Shown here piece by piece: positions 34,113 through 43,407 of a stretch of DNA of 64,000 bases. Source of the DNA: Hyunsoonleella aquatilis (GTDB lineage Bacteria > Bacteroidota > Bacteroidia > Flavobacteriales > Flavobacteriaceae); contig NZ_JACNMF010000002.1 of the NCBI RefSeq assembly GCF_014270105.1, positions 124,001-188,000 of the forward strand. Reading direction: 5' to 3'. Made by a program: the position numbers and the translations under genes. The stretch's first letter is position 1. Each line of letters starts with the position of its first letter. The notes beneath the pieces were generated by a model. That model ran no database searches, was not told the DNA's origin, and worked only from the letters and a program-made list of their open reading frames with translations.

Positions 34113-35090
34113 CTATTTCTTCCTATCAATCACATAATTTACCATCAATTCCAACGAATTTTTATAGACAGAATCTGGATAACTTTGCAATAATTGGAGT
34201 GCCTCTTCCTGAAACCCTTTCATTTTTGAAATGGCATAGTCCAAACCACCATTGTCTTTTACAAAAGCAATGACTTCTTTAACTCGCTTTTTGTCTTTGT
34301 TGTGATTCTTTATGGAATTTATGAGCCAGTTTTTATCTTTTTTGCTAACATTATTTAAGACATATATCAAAGGCAAGGTCATTTTTTGCTCTTTGATATC
34401 TATACCCGTTGGCTTCCCGATTTCTGTCTCACCATAATCGAACAGATCATCTTTAATCTGGAAGGCCATTCCAATGAGTTCTCCAAATTTCCGCATGGTA
34501 TCCACATGTTGGGATTCCGGCTTTACGGAAGCGGCGCCAAGGCTACAACAAGCTGCTATTAAAGTCGCTGTTTTTTGACGGATTATGTCATAATACACGG
34601 CCTCCGTAATGTCCAGTTTTCGGGCCTTTTCAATTTGAAGTAATTCTCCCTCGCTCATTTCCCTAACAGCAATAGAAATGATTTTTAGCAAGTCGAAATC
34701 ATTATTGTCAATAGAAAGTAAAAGTCCTTTCGATAAAAGATAATCCCCAATCAACACCGCAATTTTATTCTTCCAAAGTGCATTTACTGAGAAAAAACCA
34801 CGTCTTCTATTGCTATCATCCACCACATCATCATGCACCAGCGTTGCCGTATGAATCAATTCAATAACCGAAGCCCCACGATAGGTACGTTCACTAACCT
34901 CACCTTCGGACACCATTTTAGCCACCAAAAACACAAACATAGGGCGCATTTGCTTCCCCTTTCGGTTTACGATATAATGGGTAATCCGGTTTAAAAGTGC
35001 CACTTTGCTAGACATAGAAAGCTGAAACTTTTGTTCAAAAAGTTCCATTTCAAAGGCTATGGGCTGTTTTATTTGCTCTACGATTTTCAA
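34113..35090 (-). CDS. Polyprenyl diphosphate synthase
   Basis: A trans-prenyltransferase of about 325 residues that elongates farnesyl or geranyl diphosphate with isopentenyl diphosphate, probably for the menaquinone side chain. First Asp-rich motif HDDVVDDS, second DDLFDY, plus GKQMRP and KTATLIAACCSLGA. The open frame goes up to 35168, but homologues begin at a KIVEQIKQPI segment, which here follows a TTG codon at 35090; I take that as the start. The conserved neighbourhood with rlmN, queA and aroA is typical of Flavobacteriia. Confidence 0.88.
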   Translation of the reverse strand: MKIVEQIKQPIAFEMELFEQKFQLSMSSKVALLNRITHYIVNRKGKQMRPMFVFLVAKMVSEGEVSERTYRGASVIELIHTATLVHDDVVDDSNRRRGFFSVNALWKNKIAVLIGDYLLSKGLLLSIDNNDFDLLKIISIAVREMSEGELLQIEKARKLDITEAVYYDIIRQKTATLIAACCSLGAASVKPESQHVDTMRKFGELIGMAFQIKDDLFDYGETEIGKPTGIDIKEQKMTLPLIYVLNNVSKKDKNWLINSIKNHNKDKKRVKEVIAFVKDNGGLDYAISKMKGFQEEALQLLQSYPDSVYKNSLELMVNYVIDRKK

Positions 35091-35245
35091 AGCGAAGTAC
35101 CGTGTTTGATTCGACAAACCTACTAAAAAAGCGGATGAATTCCATAAATAATTTCGCCCCTCTAGCAATTAACATTTTGATTTCCAAATCCTCAATTTTA
35201 TTTTATATATTGTTACTCTATTAATCCATTCATTCTCTATTGCTT

Positions 35246-36262
35246 ATGAAAAAAATTACTTTATTTACCACCACCCTCTTTCTTTTTTTAAGTTTTAATT
35301 TAAATGCCCAATTACTTCAATCCATAGACTTAGAGGGACTTGTTATTGGTGATGTAGGCACGGATATTAACGGTGTTACACCAGGCCAAGACGGCTTGTT
35401 TACCCTCACTAATTCTGGAGGAAACTCAGACTTTCAGATTGTTAGTATTGGAGGCGTTATTGGTCAGGCCCTTCAAATTACTGGTTCAGATTCGCCTACA
35501 GGCTCAAAGTTTGTTTGGAAGGACGGACTTGGTACCGCTTGGGCATCGCGCACTACAGGAAATGATTACATACAAGTAGAATACAATTTCTATACTGGCA
35601 GCGCCACTACAAGTAAAAATGTTGAGGATGTTTTGCTCTATAATAGTGATTATTCCATTCTAATTGCGGGATTACGGTTTATACCCGAGACAAAAGAAAT
35701 TTTAGGACTGGCCTATTTCGATAATGCTGGAACTCTAGATACGTTCCTATTCAACCTTGCGGCATCTCCCGTGGTTTTGACAGCAGATACTTGGTATCGA
35801 GTTGGTTTTGCATTTAATCCTACCAATGGTGAGGTGATTTGGAGAGGTGTCGATTTTTATTCGGGCGTTATGGGAGCCGCAACAGGAGTCGATCCATTTG
35901 AGGTAGATTTATCCGTTCTCCCTGGAACCGGAAATGCAGTATCCTCTACCTCCTATTTTGATAATATCAGAGTAAAAGCGGAAGCCACTGAAAACTTGCT
36001 TTTAAGCATTGAGGACAACCAGATTTCGAAATCTATTGCGTTGTTTCCAAATCCTGCGAATGATGATATTAATTTAACAATTCCTACGGATGTTAATGTG
36101 ACCAAAATTGAAGTTACCGATATTAGTGGAAGGACGATTAAGACTATTGGAGAGAAGAACATTAATTCACCGATCAACGTTTCAGACCTAAGTAGCGGTC
36201 TCTATCTCTTAAATATTTATTCGCCCATAGGAAAAGCCACAAAAAGGTTTATGAAAAACTAA
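35246..36262 (+). CDS. T9SS-exported protein, paralog 1
   Basis: A protein of about 338 residues. Signal peptide ending FNLNAQ, then a beta-sandwich domain of the lectin/LamG-like kind (ends SSTSYFDNIRVKAEAT, about residue 250), and a C-terminal type A sorting domain (about 265-338, ALFPNPANDDINL ... SSGLYLLNI ... KRFMKN). The sorting domain directs secretion by the type IX system and surface attachment or release. It is closely related to the next gene. The TTG at 35240 is ignored in favour of ATG 35246. Followed by a terminator. Confidence 0.85.
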   Translation: MKKITLFTTTLFLFLSFNLNAQLLQSIDLEGLVIGDVGTDINGVTPGQDGLFTLTNSGGNSDFQIVSIGGVIGQALQITGSDSPTGSKFVWKDGLGTAWASRTTGNDYIQVEYNFYTGSATTSKNVEDVLLYNSDYSILIAGLRFIPETKEILGLAYFDNAGTLDTFLFNLAASPVVLTADTWYRVGFAFNPTNGEVIWRGVDFYSGVMGAATGVDPFEVDLSVLPGTGNAVSSTSYFDNIRVKAEATENLLLSIEDNQISKSIALFPNPANDDINLTIPTDVNVTKIEVTDISGRTIKTIGEKNINSPINVSDLSSGLYLLNIYSPIGKATKRFMKN

Positions 36263-36290
36263 TAGTATTCTTTTAAATTTATAAATAAAA

Positions 36291-36313
36291 AAAGCTGCAT
36301 ATGCAGCTTTTTC
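36291..36313 (+). terminator. Intrinsic terminator between T9SS paralogs
   Basis: Perfect palindrome AAAGCTGCAT/ATGCAGCTTT followed by a T-rich run. Confidence 0.85.
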
Positions 36314-36400
36314 TTTTTAGTGAACCAAGAGCCACGAAATGCCCCCTTATATTATATTTCCTATATTGCACCTCCGAATCAACCTAAAATTATACCACTT

Positions 36401-37420
36401 ATGAAAAAAAATACTTTTTTACTTTCTTTGTTTTCATTTGCCTTTTTAATTTGGAAGGCTAACGCTCAAGTTTTACAATCTGATGACTTTGAAGCACTAA
36501 CTACTGGAAATGTAGGCACTCATATTAACGGCTCCACAATGGGGCAGGGAGGCTATTATACGCTGACCAGCAATGGACAAAACTCTGATTTTCAAATTGT
36601 TGATATCGGAGGTTCTAACTCAAAAGTACTACAGATTACCGGCTCAAACAGCCCTACCAATTCAAAATTTGTCTGGAAAGATGGCCTGGTCGGTAGTTGG
36701 GCATCAAGGACATCTGGAAATGATATTCTTGAAATAGAATACGATTTTTATACCGGTGGTATCACCGCAAGTAAAAATGAATCCGGTGTAGATTTCTTCA
36801 ACACTTCCTTTGTTGTAGTAGCAGGCTTTGTCTTTTACCCGGAGACTAAAATCCTTGCTGGTCGTGCTTATTACAACAAAGCAGGAGATTTAAATACACA
36901 TGTTATTAAGTTGGGCGCGGGAGATACGGATCTTGTTTTGACAGCCAATACATGGTATAGGGTTGGTTTCTCATTTAACAAATCAACTGGCGAAATAAAA
37001 TTCAAAGGATCTGGATTTGACGTAAATCAAGCCGGAGATGCCACTGGTACGGATGCAGCAGAGATTGATTTTACGGTCAATCCCGGAAGCAGTAACGCGG
37101 TGTCCTCCATAAACTGGTTTGATAATCTTGTTGCAACAGCTAAGGATGCAGGAAGCTTATTGCGCAATGAACTTAATGAAATTAATCAGCCTATTACACT
37201 ACATCCTAATCCTGCCGATGGTTACCTGAGTCTTACAATAAAAAAAGATATTCAACTATACAGTATTGAAATAAATGATATTAGCGGCAGAACTGTTAAA
37301 TCCATATCCCATAAAGACCTTAGTAAGCAAATAGACGTCTCAGACTTAAGTAGCGGTTCATACCTTTTGAACATCCAGTCTTCATTAGGAAGAGCCACTA
37401 AAAAGTTTATGAAAAAATAG
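36401..37420 (+). CDS. T9SS-exported protein, paralog 2
   Basis: A protein of about 339 residues with the same plan as the preceding gene: signal peptide ending WKANAQ, a beta-sandwich domain sharing SKFVWKDG, WASRTSGND, TWYRVGF and SNAVSS...FDN motifs, and a C-terminal type A sorting domain (LHPNPADGYLSL ... SSGSYLLNI ... KKFMKK). Tandem duplication is clear at protein level. An upstream open frame to 36320 has no signal peptide and overlaps the preceding terminator region, so ATG 36401 is preferred. It has its own terminator. Confidence 0.85.
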   Translation: MKKNTFLLSLFSFAFLIWKANAQVLQSDDFEALTTGNVGTHINGSTMGQGGYYTLTSNGQNSDFQIVDIGGSNSKVLQITGSNSPTNSKFVWKDGLVGSWASRTSGNDILEIEYDFYTGGITASKNESGVDFFNTSFVVVAGFVFYPETKILAGRAYYNKAGDLNTHVIKLGAGDTDLVLTANTWYRVGFSFNKSTGEIKFKGSGFDVNQAGDATGTDAAEIDFTVNPGSSNAVSSINWFDNLVATAKDAGSLLRNELNEINQPITLHPNPADGYLSLTIKKDIQLYSIEINDISGRTVKSISHKDLSKQIDVSDLSSGSYLLNIQSSLGRATKKFMKK

Positions 37421-37448
37421 GAAAATTTCAGATTGAGATTACCATAAA

Positions 37449-37473
37449 AAGAGCTGCGTTCGCAGCTTTTTTT
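37449..37473. terminator. Bidirectional terminator between paralog 2 and rlmN
   Basis: AGCTGCG-TT-CGCAGCT stem with T-run on the plus strand and A-run on the other side, serving two convergent genes. Confidence 0.85.
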
Positions 37474-37475
37474 AT

Positions 37476-38516
37476 TTAACTTTTGTTGGCCAATTGCCCA
37501 CATGCCGCGTCGATATCCTTCCCTCGGCTTCGGCGGATGGTCACGGTTATATGGTTGGCTTCCAAAACATTTTGGTACATTTCAATGGCCCCGGAACGGG
37601 CTTGTTGAAACTCGCCATCATCAATAGGGTTATATTCAATTAGGTTGACTTTGCTTGGTGCAAACTTACAGAATTGCACCAAAGCATCCACATCTTTGCG
37701 CTGGTCATTGATCCCTCTCCACACTACGTATTCATAGGTAATTCTGTTTTTGGTTTTTGCATACCAATATTCCAGTGCTTCCCTTAAATCCGCCAACGGA
37801 AAGGTTTCATTAAATGGCATTATGGAAGTTCGCACTTCGTCTATGGCCGAATGCAAAGAAACAGCCAATTTGAACTTTACGTTATCGTCAGCCATTTTTT
37901 TAATCATTTTAGGCACTCCCGAGGTTGAAACCACAATACGTTTTGGTGACATACCCAAACCTTCAGGCGAGGTAATTTTATCAATTGCTTTTAAAACGTT
38001 TTTGTAATTCATTAGTGGTTCGCCCATGCCCATAAAAACAATATTACTCAACGATCTATTATGGTACAATCTACTTTCCTTATCAATGGCTACTACCTGA
38101 TCGTAAATTTCATCTGGATTCAGATTTCGCATACGCTTTAATCGGGCTGTTGCACAGAAGCGACAATCCAAACTACAACCTACTTGACTGGACACGCAGG
38201 CAGTGGTTCTGGACGCCGTCGGTATTAATACGGACTCCACCACCATTCCGTCGTGTAAGCGCACGGCGTTTTTAATAGTGCCGTCGCTACTGCGTTGCAT
38301 GGTATCTACCTGGATATGGTTGATGACAAAATTGTCCTCAAGCATTTGTCGGGTTTGTTTTGAGATATTTGTCATGGCCTCAAAACTATGTGCAGACTTT
38401 TGCCAGAGCCATTCGTAAACCTGGTTACCCCGAAAGGCTTTATCTCCCTGACTTACAAAAAAATCCCTTAGTTGTTCTTTGGTTAATGCGCGTATGTCCT
38501 TTTTGGAAATGTTCAT
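37476..38516 (-). CDS. rlmN: 23S rRNA (adenine2503-C2) / tRNA methyltransferase RlmN
   Basis: A 346-residue radical-SAM methylase. The cluster motif is CSLDCRFC (Cys114, Cys118, Cys121), with VFMGMGEPLMN, VSTSGVPK and the late Cys339 (DIDAACGQL) that carries the methyl group. It methylates C2 of A2503 in 23S rRNA and A37 in some tRNAs. Length is normal. It lies in the aroA-queA-rlmN-polyprenyl synthase neighbourhood; a 113-bp repeat separates it from queA. Confidence 0.96.
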   Translation of the reverse strand: MNISKKDIRALTKEQLRDFFVSQGDKAFRGNQVYEWLWQKSAHSFEAMTNISKQTRQMLEDNFVINHIQVDTMQRSSDGTIKNAVRLHDGMVVESVLIPTASRTTACVSSQVGCSLDCRFCATARLKRMRNLNPDEIYDQVVAIDKESRLYHNRSLSNIVFMGMGEPLMNYKNVLKAIDKITSPEGLGMSPKRIVVSTSGVPKMIKKMADDNVKFKLAVSLHSAIDEVRTSIMPFNETFPLADLREALEYWYAKTKNRITYEYVVWRGINDQRKDVDALVQFCKFAPSKVNLIEYNPIDDGEFQQARSGAIEMYQNVLEANHITVTIRRSRGKDIDAACGQLANKS

Positions 38517-38572
38517 TATGCCTGCAAAAGTAATGAATGAAACGTCGAATTACGAATTATTAAGCCTGCACG

Positions 38573-38685
38573 GCGTTAGGGATTGAACGGCATGTTTGAA
38601 ATCCCCGATCCCGATAGCTATCGGGAGAGGGATTGAGTAGTGAAAGCCCCACCCTCCCGATAGCTATCGGGAGTGGGTAACGCCC
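38573..38685. repeat. GCGTTA-type modular repeat, long form
   Basis: Reverse orientation. GCGTTAGGGATTGAACGG at the left end and GGGTAACGCCC at the right end enclose two copies of CCCGATAGCTATCGGG (about 38610-38625 and 38655-38672) and a GAAAGCCCCACC module. Confidence 0.8.
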
Positions 38686-38690
38686 AAAAA

Positions 38691-38717
38691 CTAAAAAGCC
38701 CTAAATTAACAGGGCTT
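38691..38717 (-). terminator. Intrinsic terminator after queA
   Basis: On the minus strand AAGCCCT, an 8-base loop and AGGGCTT are followed by a T-run, 7 bp after the queA stop codon. Confidence 0.85.
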
Positions 38718-38723
38718 GCAATG

Positions 38724-39773
38724 TTATAATATCAGCATAGCGTCGCCATAGCTGTAGAATTTATACTTTTCCTTAACGGCTTCTTCGTAGGCATGTTTTA
38801 TAAAGTCATGGCCTGCAAATGCCGATGCCATCATCAATAGAGTGGATTTTGGCGTATGAAAATTGGTAATCATGCAATTAGCAATACTAAAATCGTAAGG
38901 TGGGAAAATGAATTTATTGGTCCAACCTTCCATCTCGTTTAAGAGACCATTGGAGGACACAGCACTTTCTATGGTACGCATTGCAGTGGTTCCCACGGCA
39001 CAAACACGTTTTTTGTTCAAAATCCCCTTGTTGATGGTGCTCACCGCTTCAGGGCCGATAAAAATTTCTTCACTATCCATTTTATGTTTGGACAAATCTT
39101 CAACTTCAACAGGATTGAAAGTTCCCAAACCTACATGCAAAGTCACTTCTGCAAAATTTACACCTTTGATTTCCAATCGCTTCAAAAGGTGCCTTGAAAA
39201 ATGCAACCCAGCTGTTGGTGCGGCCACAGCACCTTCGTTTTTGGCAAAAATGGTTTGATATCTATCTTCATCTTCAGGCTCCACCTCTCTTTTGATATAC
39301 TTTGGCAATGGGGTTTCACCCAATTCCCTCAATTTTTTTCGAAATTCCTGATAAGAACCGTCAAAAAGAAAACGTAAGGTCCGTCCTCGCGAAGTGGTGT
39401 TATCAATAACCTCGGCAACAAGATTTTCATCTTCGCCAAAATAGAGTTTGTTTCCAATTCTTATCTTTCTAGCAGGGTCTACCAATACATCCCACAAACG
39501 TTGCTCCTCATTGAGTTCCCTTAACAAAAACACTTCAATTCTTGCCCCGGTTTTTTCTTTGTTACCATATAAACGAGCAGGAAACACCTTTGTATTGTTC
39601 AATATCATCACGTCATCCTCATCAAAATAATCAATAAGGTCCTTGAACAGTTTGTGCTCAATTTTCTCACCATCTCGGTGCAATACCATTAAGCGGGATT
39701 CATCTCTGTTTTCTGAGGGATATTCTGCCAACAACTCGGGCGGTAAGTTAAAACCAAAGTGTGATAATTTCAT
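38724..39773 (-). CDS. queA: tRNA preQ1-34 S-adenosylmethionine ribosyltransferase-isomerase QueA
   Basis: A 349-residue enzyme that transfers and isomerises the ribosyl part of SAM onto preQ1 at tRNA position 34, giving epoxyqueuosine. Signatures: [39 protein letters not shown], the AAPTAGLHF motif, [10 protein letters not shown] and [17 protein letters not shown]. Length is typical. It has its own promoter (39817-39848) and terminator (38691-38717), so it is an independent unit between rlmN and aroA. Confidence 0.96.
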   Translation of the reverse strand: MKLSHFGFNLPPELLAEYPSENRDESRLMVLHRDGEKIEHKLFKDLIDYFDEDDVMILNNTKVFPARLYGNKEKTGARIEVFLLRELNEEQRLWDVLVDPARKIRIGNKLYFGEDENLVAEVIDNTTSRGRTLRFLFDGSYQEFRKKLRELGETPLPKYIKREVEPEDEDRYQTIFAKNEGAVAAPTAGLHFSRHLLKRLEIKGVNFAEVTLHVGLGTFNPVEVEDLSKHKMDSEEIFIGPEAVSTINKGILNKKRVCAVGTTAMRTIESAVSSNGLLNEMEGWTNKFIFPPYDFSIANCMITNFHTPKSTLLMMASAFAGHDFIKHAYEEAVKEKYKFYSYGDAMLIL

Positions 39774-39816
39774 GGATTAGATGTTTTCTTTAACGTTATA
39801 ATTTTTCACAAAGTTG

Positions 39817-39848
39817 CAAATATACAACCTGCGAACTGGGGTTGTCAA
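39817..39848 (-). promoter_or_regulatory. Promoter of queA
   Basis: On the minus strand TTG (39848-39846), a 21-bp spacer and TATATTTG (39824-39817), matching the Bacteroidota consensus; the ATG is 44 bp downstream. Confidence 0.7.
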
Positions 39849-39863
39849 GTAATTAAGGGATTA

Positions 39864-41087
39864 TTATTCGGTAATTTTAAATCCGAGGGATTTCAGGTCT
39901 TCCCAAAACGCTGGGTAGCTTTTTGAAACCACAGCTGCATCCTCAACCTTTAGAGATTGCTTTATAGCTACAGGTGCAAATGCCATAGCCATTCTATGGT
40001 CATGATAGGTACCAATGGACACCATTGGATTAATGTTTTTTGATGCCGCCAAATGCAGTGATTTATCGGTGACTTCAACTTCGCCTCCTAATTTTTCGAT
40101 TTCAGTTTTAAGAGCTTCCAAACGGTCAGTTTCCTTAATTTTAAGGGTATGCAATCCCATCAAATCACATGGTATGCCCAAAACGAAACAAGTAACCGCA
40201 ATGGTCTGCGCGATATCAGGGGCATTTTTTAGATTGAGCGATAAGGGCTCCAACGCTTTTGCTTCTTTTCTTAAGATGAGTGTGTTCTCCTTATAGCTAG
40301 ACGTTACTCCAAAATGTTTATAAATCGTCACCAAACAGGAATCGCCTTGTAATGAGCTTTCTTTATATGACGACAAGTGTATCTCAGTTCCAACTTCACT
40401 TATGGCCAATATACTGAAATAATAAGATGCGGAAGACCAATCGGATTCAACGGTCAATGTATTCACTTTTGGTATTTCATTAAAAGGCGATACTTTAATC
40501 ACATTATCATTAAATGAAGTTTCCACGCCAATTTCATCCAAAAGGCTTAAGGTCATATTGATATATGGCACTGAAGTGATGTCACCTTCCAAAGTCAATT
40601 CGATGCCGTTTTCCAATTTTGGAGCAATCAACAACAAAGCCGAAATATACTGACTGCTCACGTTTGCTTTGAGTGACACCTTGTTTTTATCCAGCTTCTT
40701 TCCATTAAGTTTTATGGGTGGATAGCCTTCGTTTTCAACATACGAAATATCAGCACCCAATTCGCGCAGGGCATCCACCAAAATTTTGATAGGGCGTTCC
40801 TTCATTCGCTTGGAACCCGTCAAAATGGTTTCCCTACCTTCCTGCACGGCAAAATATGCTGTTAAAAAACGCATGGCCGTACCCGCATGGTAGATGTCCA
40901 CAAGGGTTTCGTTGGAGTTCAACGCCTTAGCCATTAGCTTACTATCGTCCGAGTTTGAAACGTTTCTTAATTCAATTGCAGGAAATAAAGCTTGAAGCAG
41001 CAGTAATCTATTGGATTCACTTTTAGAACCTGTTATTGCTATATATGACTTCCTTTGAATTGATGATTTGTGAAGGGTGATATCCAT
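39864..41087 (-). CDS. aroA: 3-phosphoshikimate 1-carboxyvinyltransferase (EPSP synthase)
   Basis: A 407-residue enzyme joining shikimate-3-phosphate and phosphoenolpyruvate on the path to chorismate. Motifs: GSKSESNRLLLLQAL (N-terminal KSxSNR), GTAMRFLTAYFA, RMKERPIKIL, KETDRLEALKTE and YHDHRMAMAFA. It is slightly shorter than the E. coli enzyme, normal for Bacteroidota. A terminator hairpin with a T-run ends only about 10 bp before its start codon, so expression may depend on read-through or on a -7 element at 41141-41148. Confidence 0.95.
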   Translation of the reverse strand: MDITLHKSSIQRKSYIAITGSKSESNRLLLLQALFPAIELRNVSNSDDSKLMAKALNSNETLVDIYHAGTAMRFLTAYFAVQEGRETILTGSKRMKERPIKILVDALRELGADISYVENEGYPPIKLNGKKLDKNKVSLKANVSSQYISALLLIAPKLENGIELTLEGDITSVPYINMTLSLLDEIGVETSFNDNVIKVSPFNEIPKVNTLTVESDWSSASYYFSILAISEVGTEIHLSSYKESSLQGDSCLVTIYKHFGVTSSYKENTLILRKEAKALEPLSLNLKNAPDIAQTIAVTCFVLGIPCDLMGLHTLKIKETDRLEALKTEIEKLGGEVEVTDKSLHLAASKNINPMVSIGTYHDHRMAMAFAPVAIKQSLKVEDAAVVSKSYPAFWEDLKSLGFKITE

Positions 41088-41103
41088 TATAACCTATTAA
41101 AAA

Positions 41104-41140
41104 ACGCCTCTAATCCCGATAGCTATCGGGATAGAAGCGT
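41104..41140 (-). terminator. Terminator or attenuator-like hairpin before aroA
   Basis: On the minus strand, ACGCTTCTATCCCGATAGC pairs with its downstream complement (18-bp stem with small mismatches, GATAGCTATC at the tip) and is followed by TTTTTT, then the aroA ATG. The GATAGCTATC core is shared with the dispersed repeats. Confidence 0.8.
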
Positions 41141-41148
41141 CAAATATA
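41141..41148 (-). promoter_or_regulatory. Candidate -7 element for aroA
   Basis: TATATTTG on the minus strand just before the hairpin; no matching TTG element is evident. If used, the hairpin would lie in the aroA leader. Confidence 0.3.
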
Positions 41149-41156
41149 AATATAAA

Positions 41157-41486
41157 TTATTTTAATTTCTGGTTATTGTGATGCCTATCGTGGTCGCGTT
41201 TGGCCTTTTTGTCCATCCGTCTATTAAATGCTTCCTGTAAGTCTACACCTGTTTGATTGGCCAAACACAATACTACAAAAAGCACATCCGCCAGCTCTTC
41301 CCCCAAGTCTTTGTCCTTATCACTTTCCTTTTCGCTCTGCTCCCCATAACGGCGGGCGATGATTCTTGCAACTTCGCCTACTTCTTCCGTTAATTGAGCC
41401 AGGTTGGTCAGCTCGTTAAAGTAACGAACGCCATGCGTATTAATCCAATCGTCAACTATTTTTTGTGCGTTTTTTATGTCCATCAT
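41157..41486 (-). CDS. MazG-like nucleotide pyrophosphohydrolase
   Basis: A 109-residue all-alpha NTP pyrophosphatase of the MazG/dUTPase-like superfamily. Metal-binding acidic residues are visible in QLTEEVGEVARI and GEELADVLFVVLCLAN. It probably hydrolyses non-canonical nucleoside triphosphates. The Lys/His/Asn-rich C-terminus (KKAKRDHDRHHNNQKLK) is extended. Its start overlaps the upstream stop codon by 4 bp, and a terminator follows. Confidence 0.9.
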   Translation of the reverse strand: MMDIKNAQKIVDDWINTHGVRYFNELTNLAQLTEEVGEVARIIARRYGEQSEKESDKDKDLGEELADVLFVVLCLANQTGVDLQEAFNRRMDKKAKRDHDRHHNNQKLK

Positions 41487-43405
41487 GCTTTTGTAAGTAC
41501 AACCTGCTCCGCCTCTTTTGTAATCATTTTATGAAATAATTGTTTTAAAAAAGGAAAATCCACAATAGTTATTATTGCTTTATTTATTTCAAAATTAACT
41601 AATAATTGTAAACTATCTCCCGTGGGCCTGGTTCTATACACAAACTTACCTAAGTTTTTTGGCATTTTCATAGCAACTGCCTCTGGCTGGGACTCTACAA
41701 TATATCCGTCTGGGAGTTTGATGTTAATGATATATTTCTGACTGAAAGGCGCACCAAAATCAATAGGGCACTCCCTTTTATCTTGCTTAAAAGGGTTCTC
41801 TTCCATCGCAAAAAACATGAATGGGTTAAAAAGTAGTTTATCCCCAACTACGTCCACTGCATTTTCGTAGTAAAAATCAAAAGATTCATTTACAAACCCT
41901 TCGTGGTTATTTATGTTTTCTAATTCATATTCTGAGATTTCTATATTCTCCAATGCGGATTCCCTTTCGGCAATAAAAGCCTCCAAATCTCTATTCTTAA
42001 ATTTCTTTCTCATCTTGAGGGCACTATGTTTTGAGCATCTTGCACTTAAGTGTCCTTCTATGCTTCCGTCTTCATTTAGCTTTGTCTGAACCATATACTG
42101 TTCTTTTGATTGCTCAGGTTGCCTAATATCAATTAAGGTCCATCTTTTTTTTGCATTATTTATGTAAATGCCTTTCCAATTATAATCCTTTATTGGAAGA
42201 ACGTTAATATCACTGAATTCATCAGTAGCATCTAAGAAGTATGTCTCATCCCCAATTTTGGCATAGGCAATTACATAATTTAGCCTGTCCACTGTAGGGA
42301 AAAAAGGTATAATATTATCTTTTGTGCTTAAAACAACTGGATTTGCATCTATACCAGCATATCGCAACATGGCTACAAGGGTCAAATTAATATCCGCTAC
42401 ATTACCTTTTTTTTCTTTTAACGCTTTTTTTACACCATTGTAAAAGTATTTACCGTCAATACCATTCCATGTCATATTATCTTTTACGTATTTAAAGAGA
42501 AGTTTCATTTTCTCTTCTGGCTGGCTCAATCCTTTTAAGAGTATATCTAAATCATCATCGAATGATCTTGTTTTATCAAGTTTATCTTTATAATCTTCAG
42601 AACTACCAATTGTTTTAGCAACATCTGACCAACTAGTAGCATAGGTACGTGGTACTTCTCCTGGTATAATTATTGAAACCAGTTCAAACATTACTCCGGT
42701 CCTGTAATTGTCCATATTATCAACGTAGGGTTCTTCTTTTAAAGCTGGAACATTTACCATATTGTATTTAACATTCTTCATGTCAGTACCATGAAAACCA
42801 GATTGAGATTTAATAAATAAAAACCCTTTTTGAGTGGCTCTAAAATTAAGCACGTCTGGTGTTCTAAGTTCAGCATCTACTTTCTTTATCGGAATGTCGT
42901 ACTGAAATTTAAATTCATCGATATTCCAAACAAAAGGCGATGTGATTTTATATTTAAATTCTATAACAGAACCTTCTTTAATATTTGGCATTGTAAAACT
43001 GACGCCCCTGTAGTTATAGCTTATTTCCTCATCAAAAATTTGATCTTTATCGAGTTTAGTTTTTACAATCTCCCCTTTTTCAAGATTATAGGTATAGGCT
43101 CTTAATCTGGTAAGCATTTCTCTGGTTGAACGTGATTTAAAAAGACTTATTTGTTTGGTGGCATAGTCAAAACCTTCTTTATTGTAAATTTTTATACGTT
43201 CGTGCACTTCTGTAATTAAATCGAAATTGCCTGAATAATATGTAAGCCTATTTTTGTAAAGAACGACGGCATTGGCTGATTTATCATGTACATATTCCTT
43301 TTCTAGTAATTCATTCATTGTTACCTCTCCAAACTTAATTTCAGTTTGAGATGGCAAAAATTGAGCACATATTAGTAGTAGTGCTAAAGCATAAAATGTT
43401 TTCAT
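41483..43405 (-). CDS. DUF3857/transglutaminase-like protein lacking catalytic Cys and His
   Basis: A 640-residue secreted protein (signal peptide ending FLPSQ). It has an N-terminal DUF3857 beta domain (about 25-230) and a transglutaminase-fold domain (about 270-400), with a beta-rich C-terminus. Aligned to the neighbouring paralog, the catalytic Cys is Val336 (KKGNVADIN), the His is Tyr377 (LNYVIAY) and only Asp392 (FLDATD) remains. It is therefore unlikely to be an active transglutaminase or protease and may be a binding partner of the next gene product, 2 bp upstream on the same strand. Confidence 0.88.
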   Translation of the reverse strand: MKTFYALALLLICAQFLPSQTEIKFGEVTMNELLEKEYVHDKSANAVVLYKNRLTYYSGNFDLITEVHERIKIYNKEGFDYATKQISLFKSRSTREMLTRLRAYTYNLEKGEIVKTKLDKDQIFDEEISYNYRGVSFTMPNIKEGSVIEFKYKITSPFVWNIDEFKFQYDIPIKKVDAELRTPDVLNFRATQKGFLFIKSQSGFHGTDMKNVKYNMVNVPALKEEPYVDNMDNYRTGVMFELVSIIIPGEVPRTYATSWSDVAKTIGSSEDYKDKLDKTRSFDDDLDILLKGLSQPEEKMKLLFKYVKDNMTWNGIDGKYFYNGVKKALKEKKGNVADINLTLVAMLRYAGIDANPVVLSTKDNIIPFFPTVDRLNYVIAYAKIGDETYFLDATDEFSDINVLPIKDYNWKGIYINNAKKRWTLIDIRQPEQSKEQYMVQTKLNEDGSIEGHLSARCSKHSALKMRKKFKNRDLEAFIAERESALENIEISEYELENINNHEGFVNESFDFYYENAVDVVGDKLLFNPFMFFAMEENPFKQDKRECPIDFGAPFSQKYIINIKLPDGYIVESQPEAVAMKMPKNLGKFVYRTRPTGDSLQLLVNFEINKAIITIVDFPFLKQLFHKMITKEAEQVVLTKA

Positions 43406-43407
43406 TT

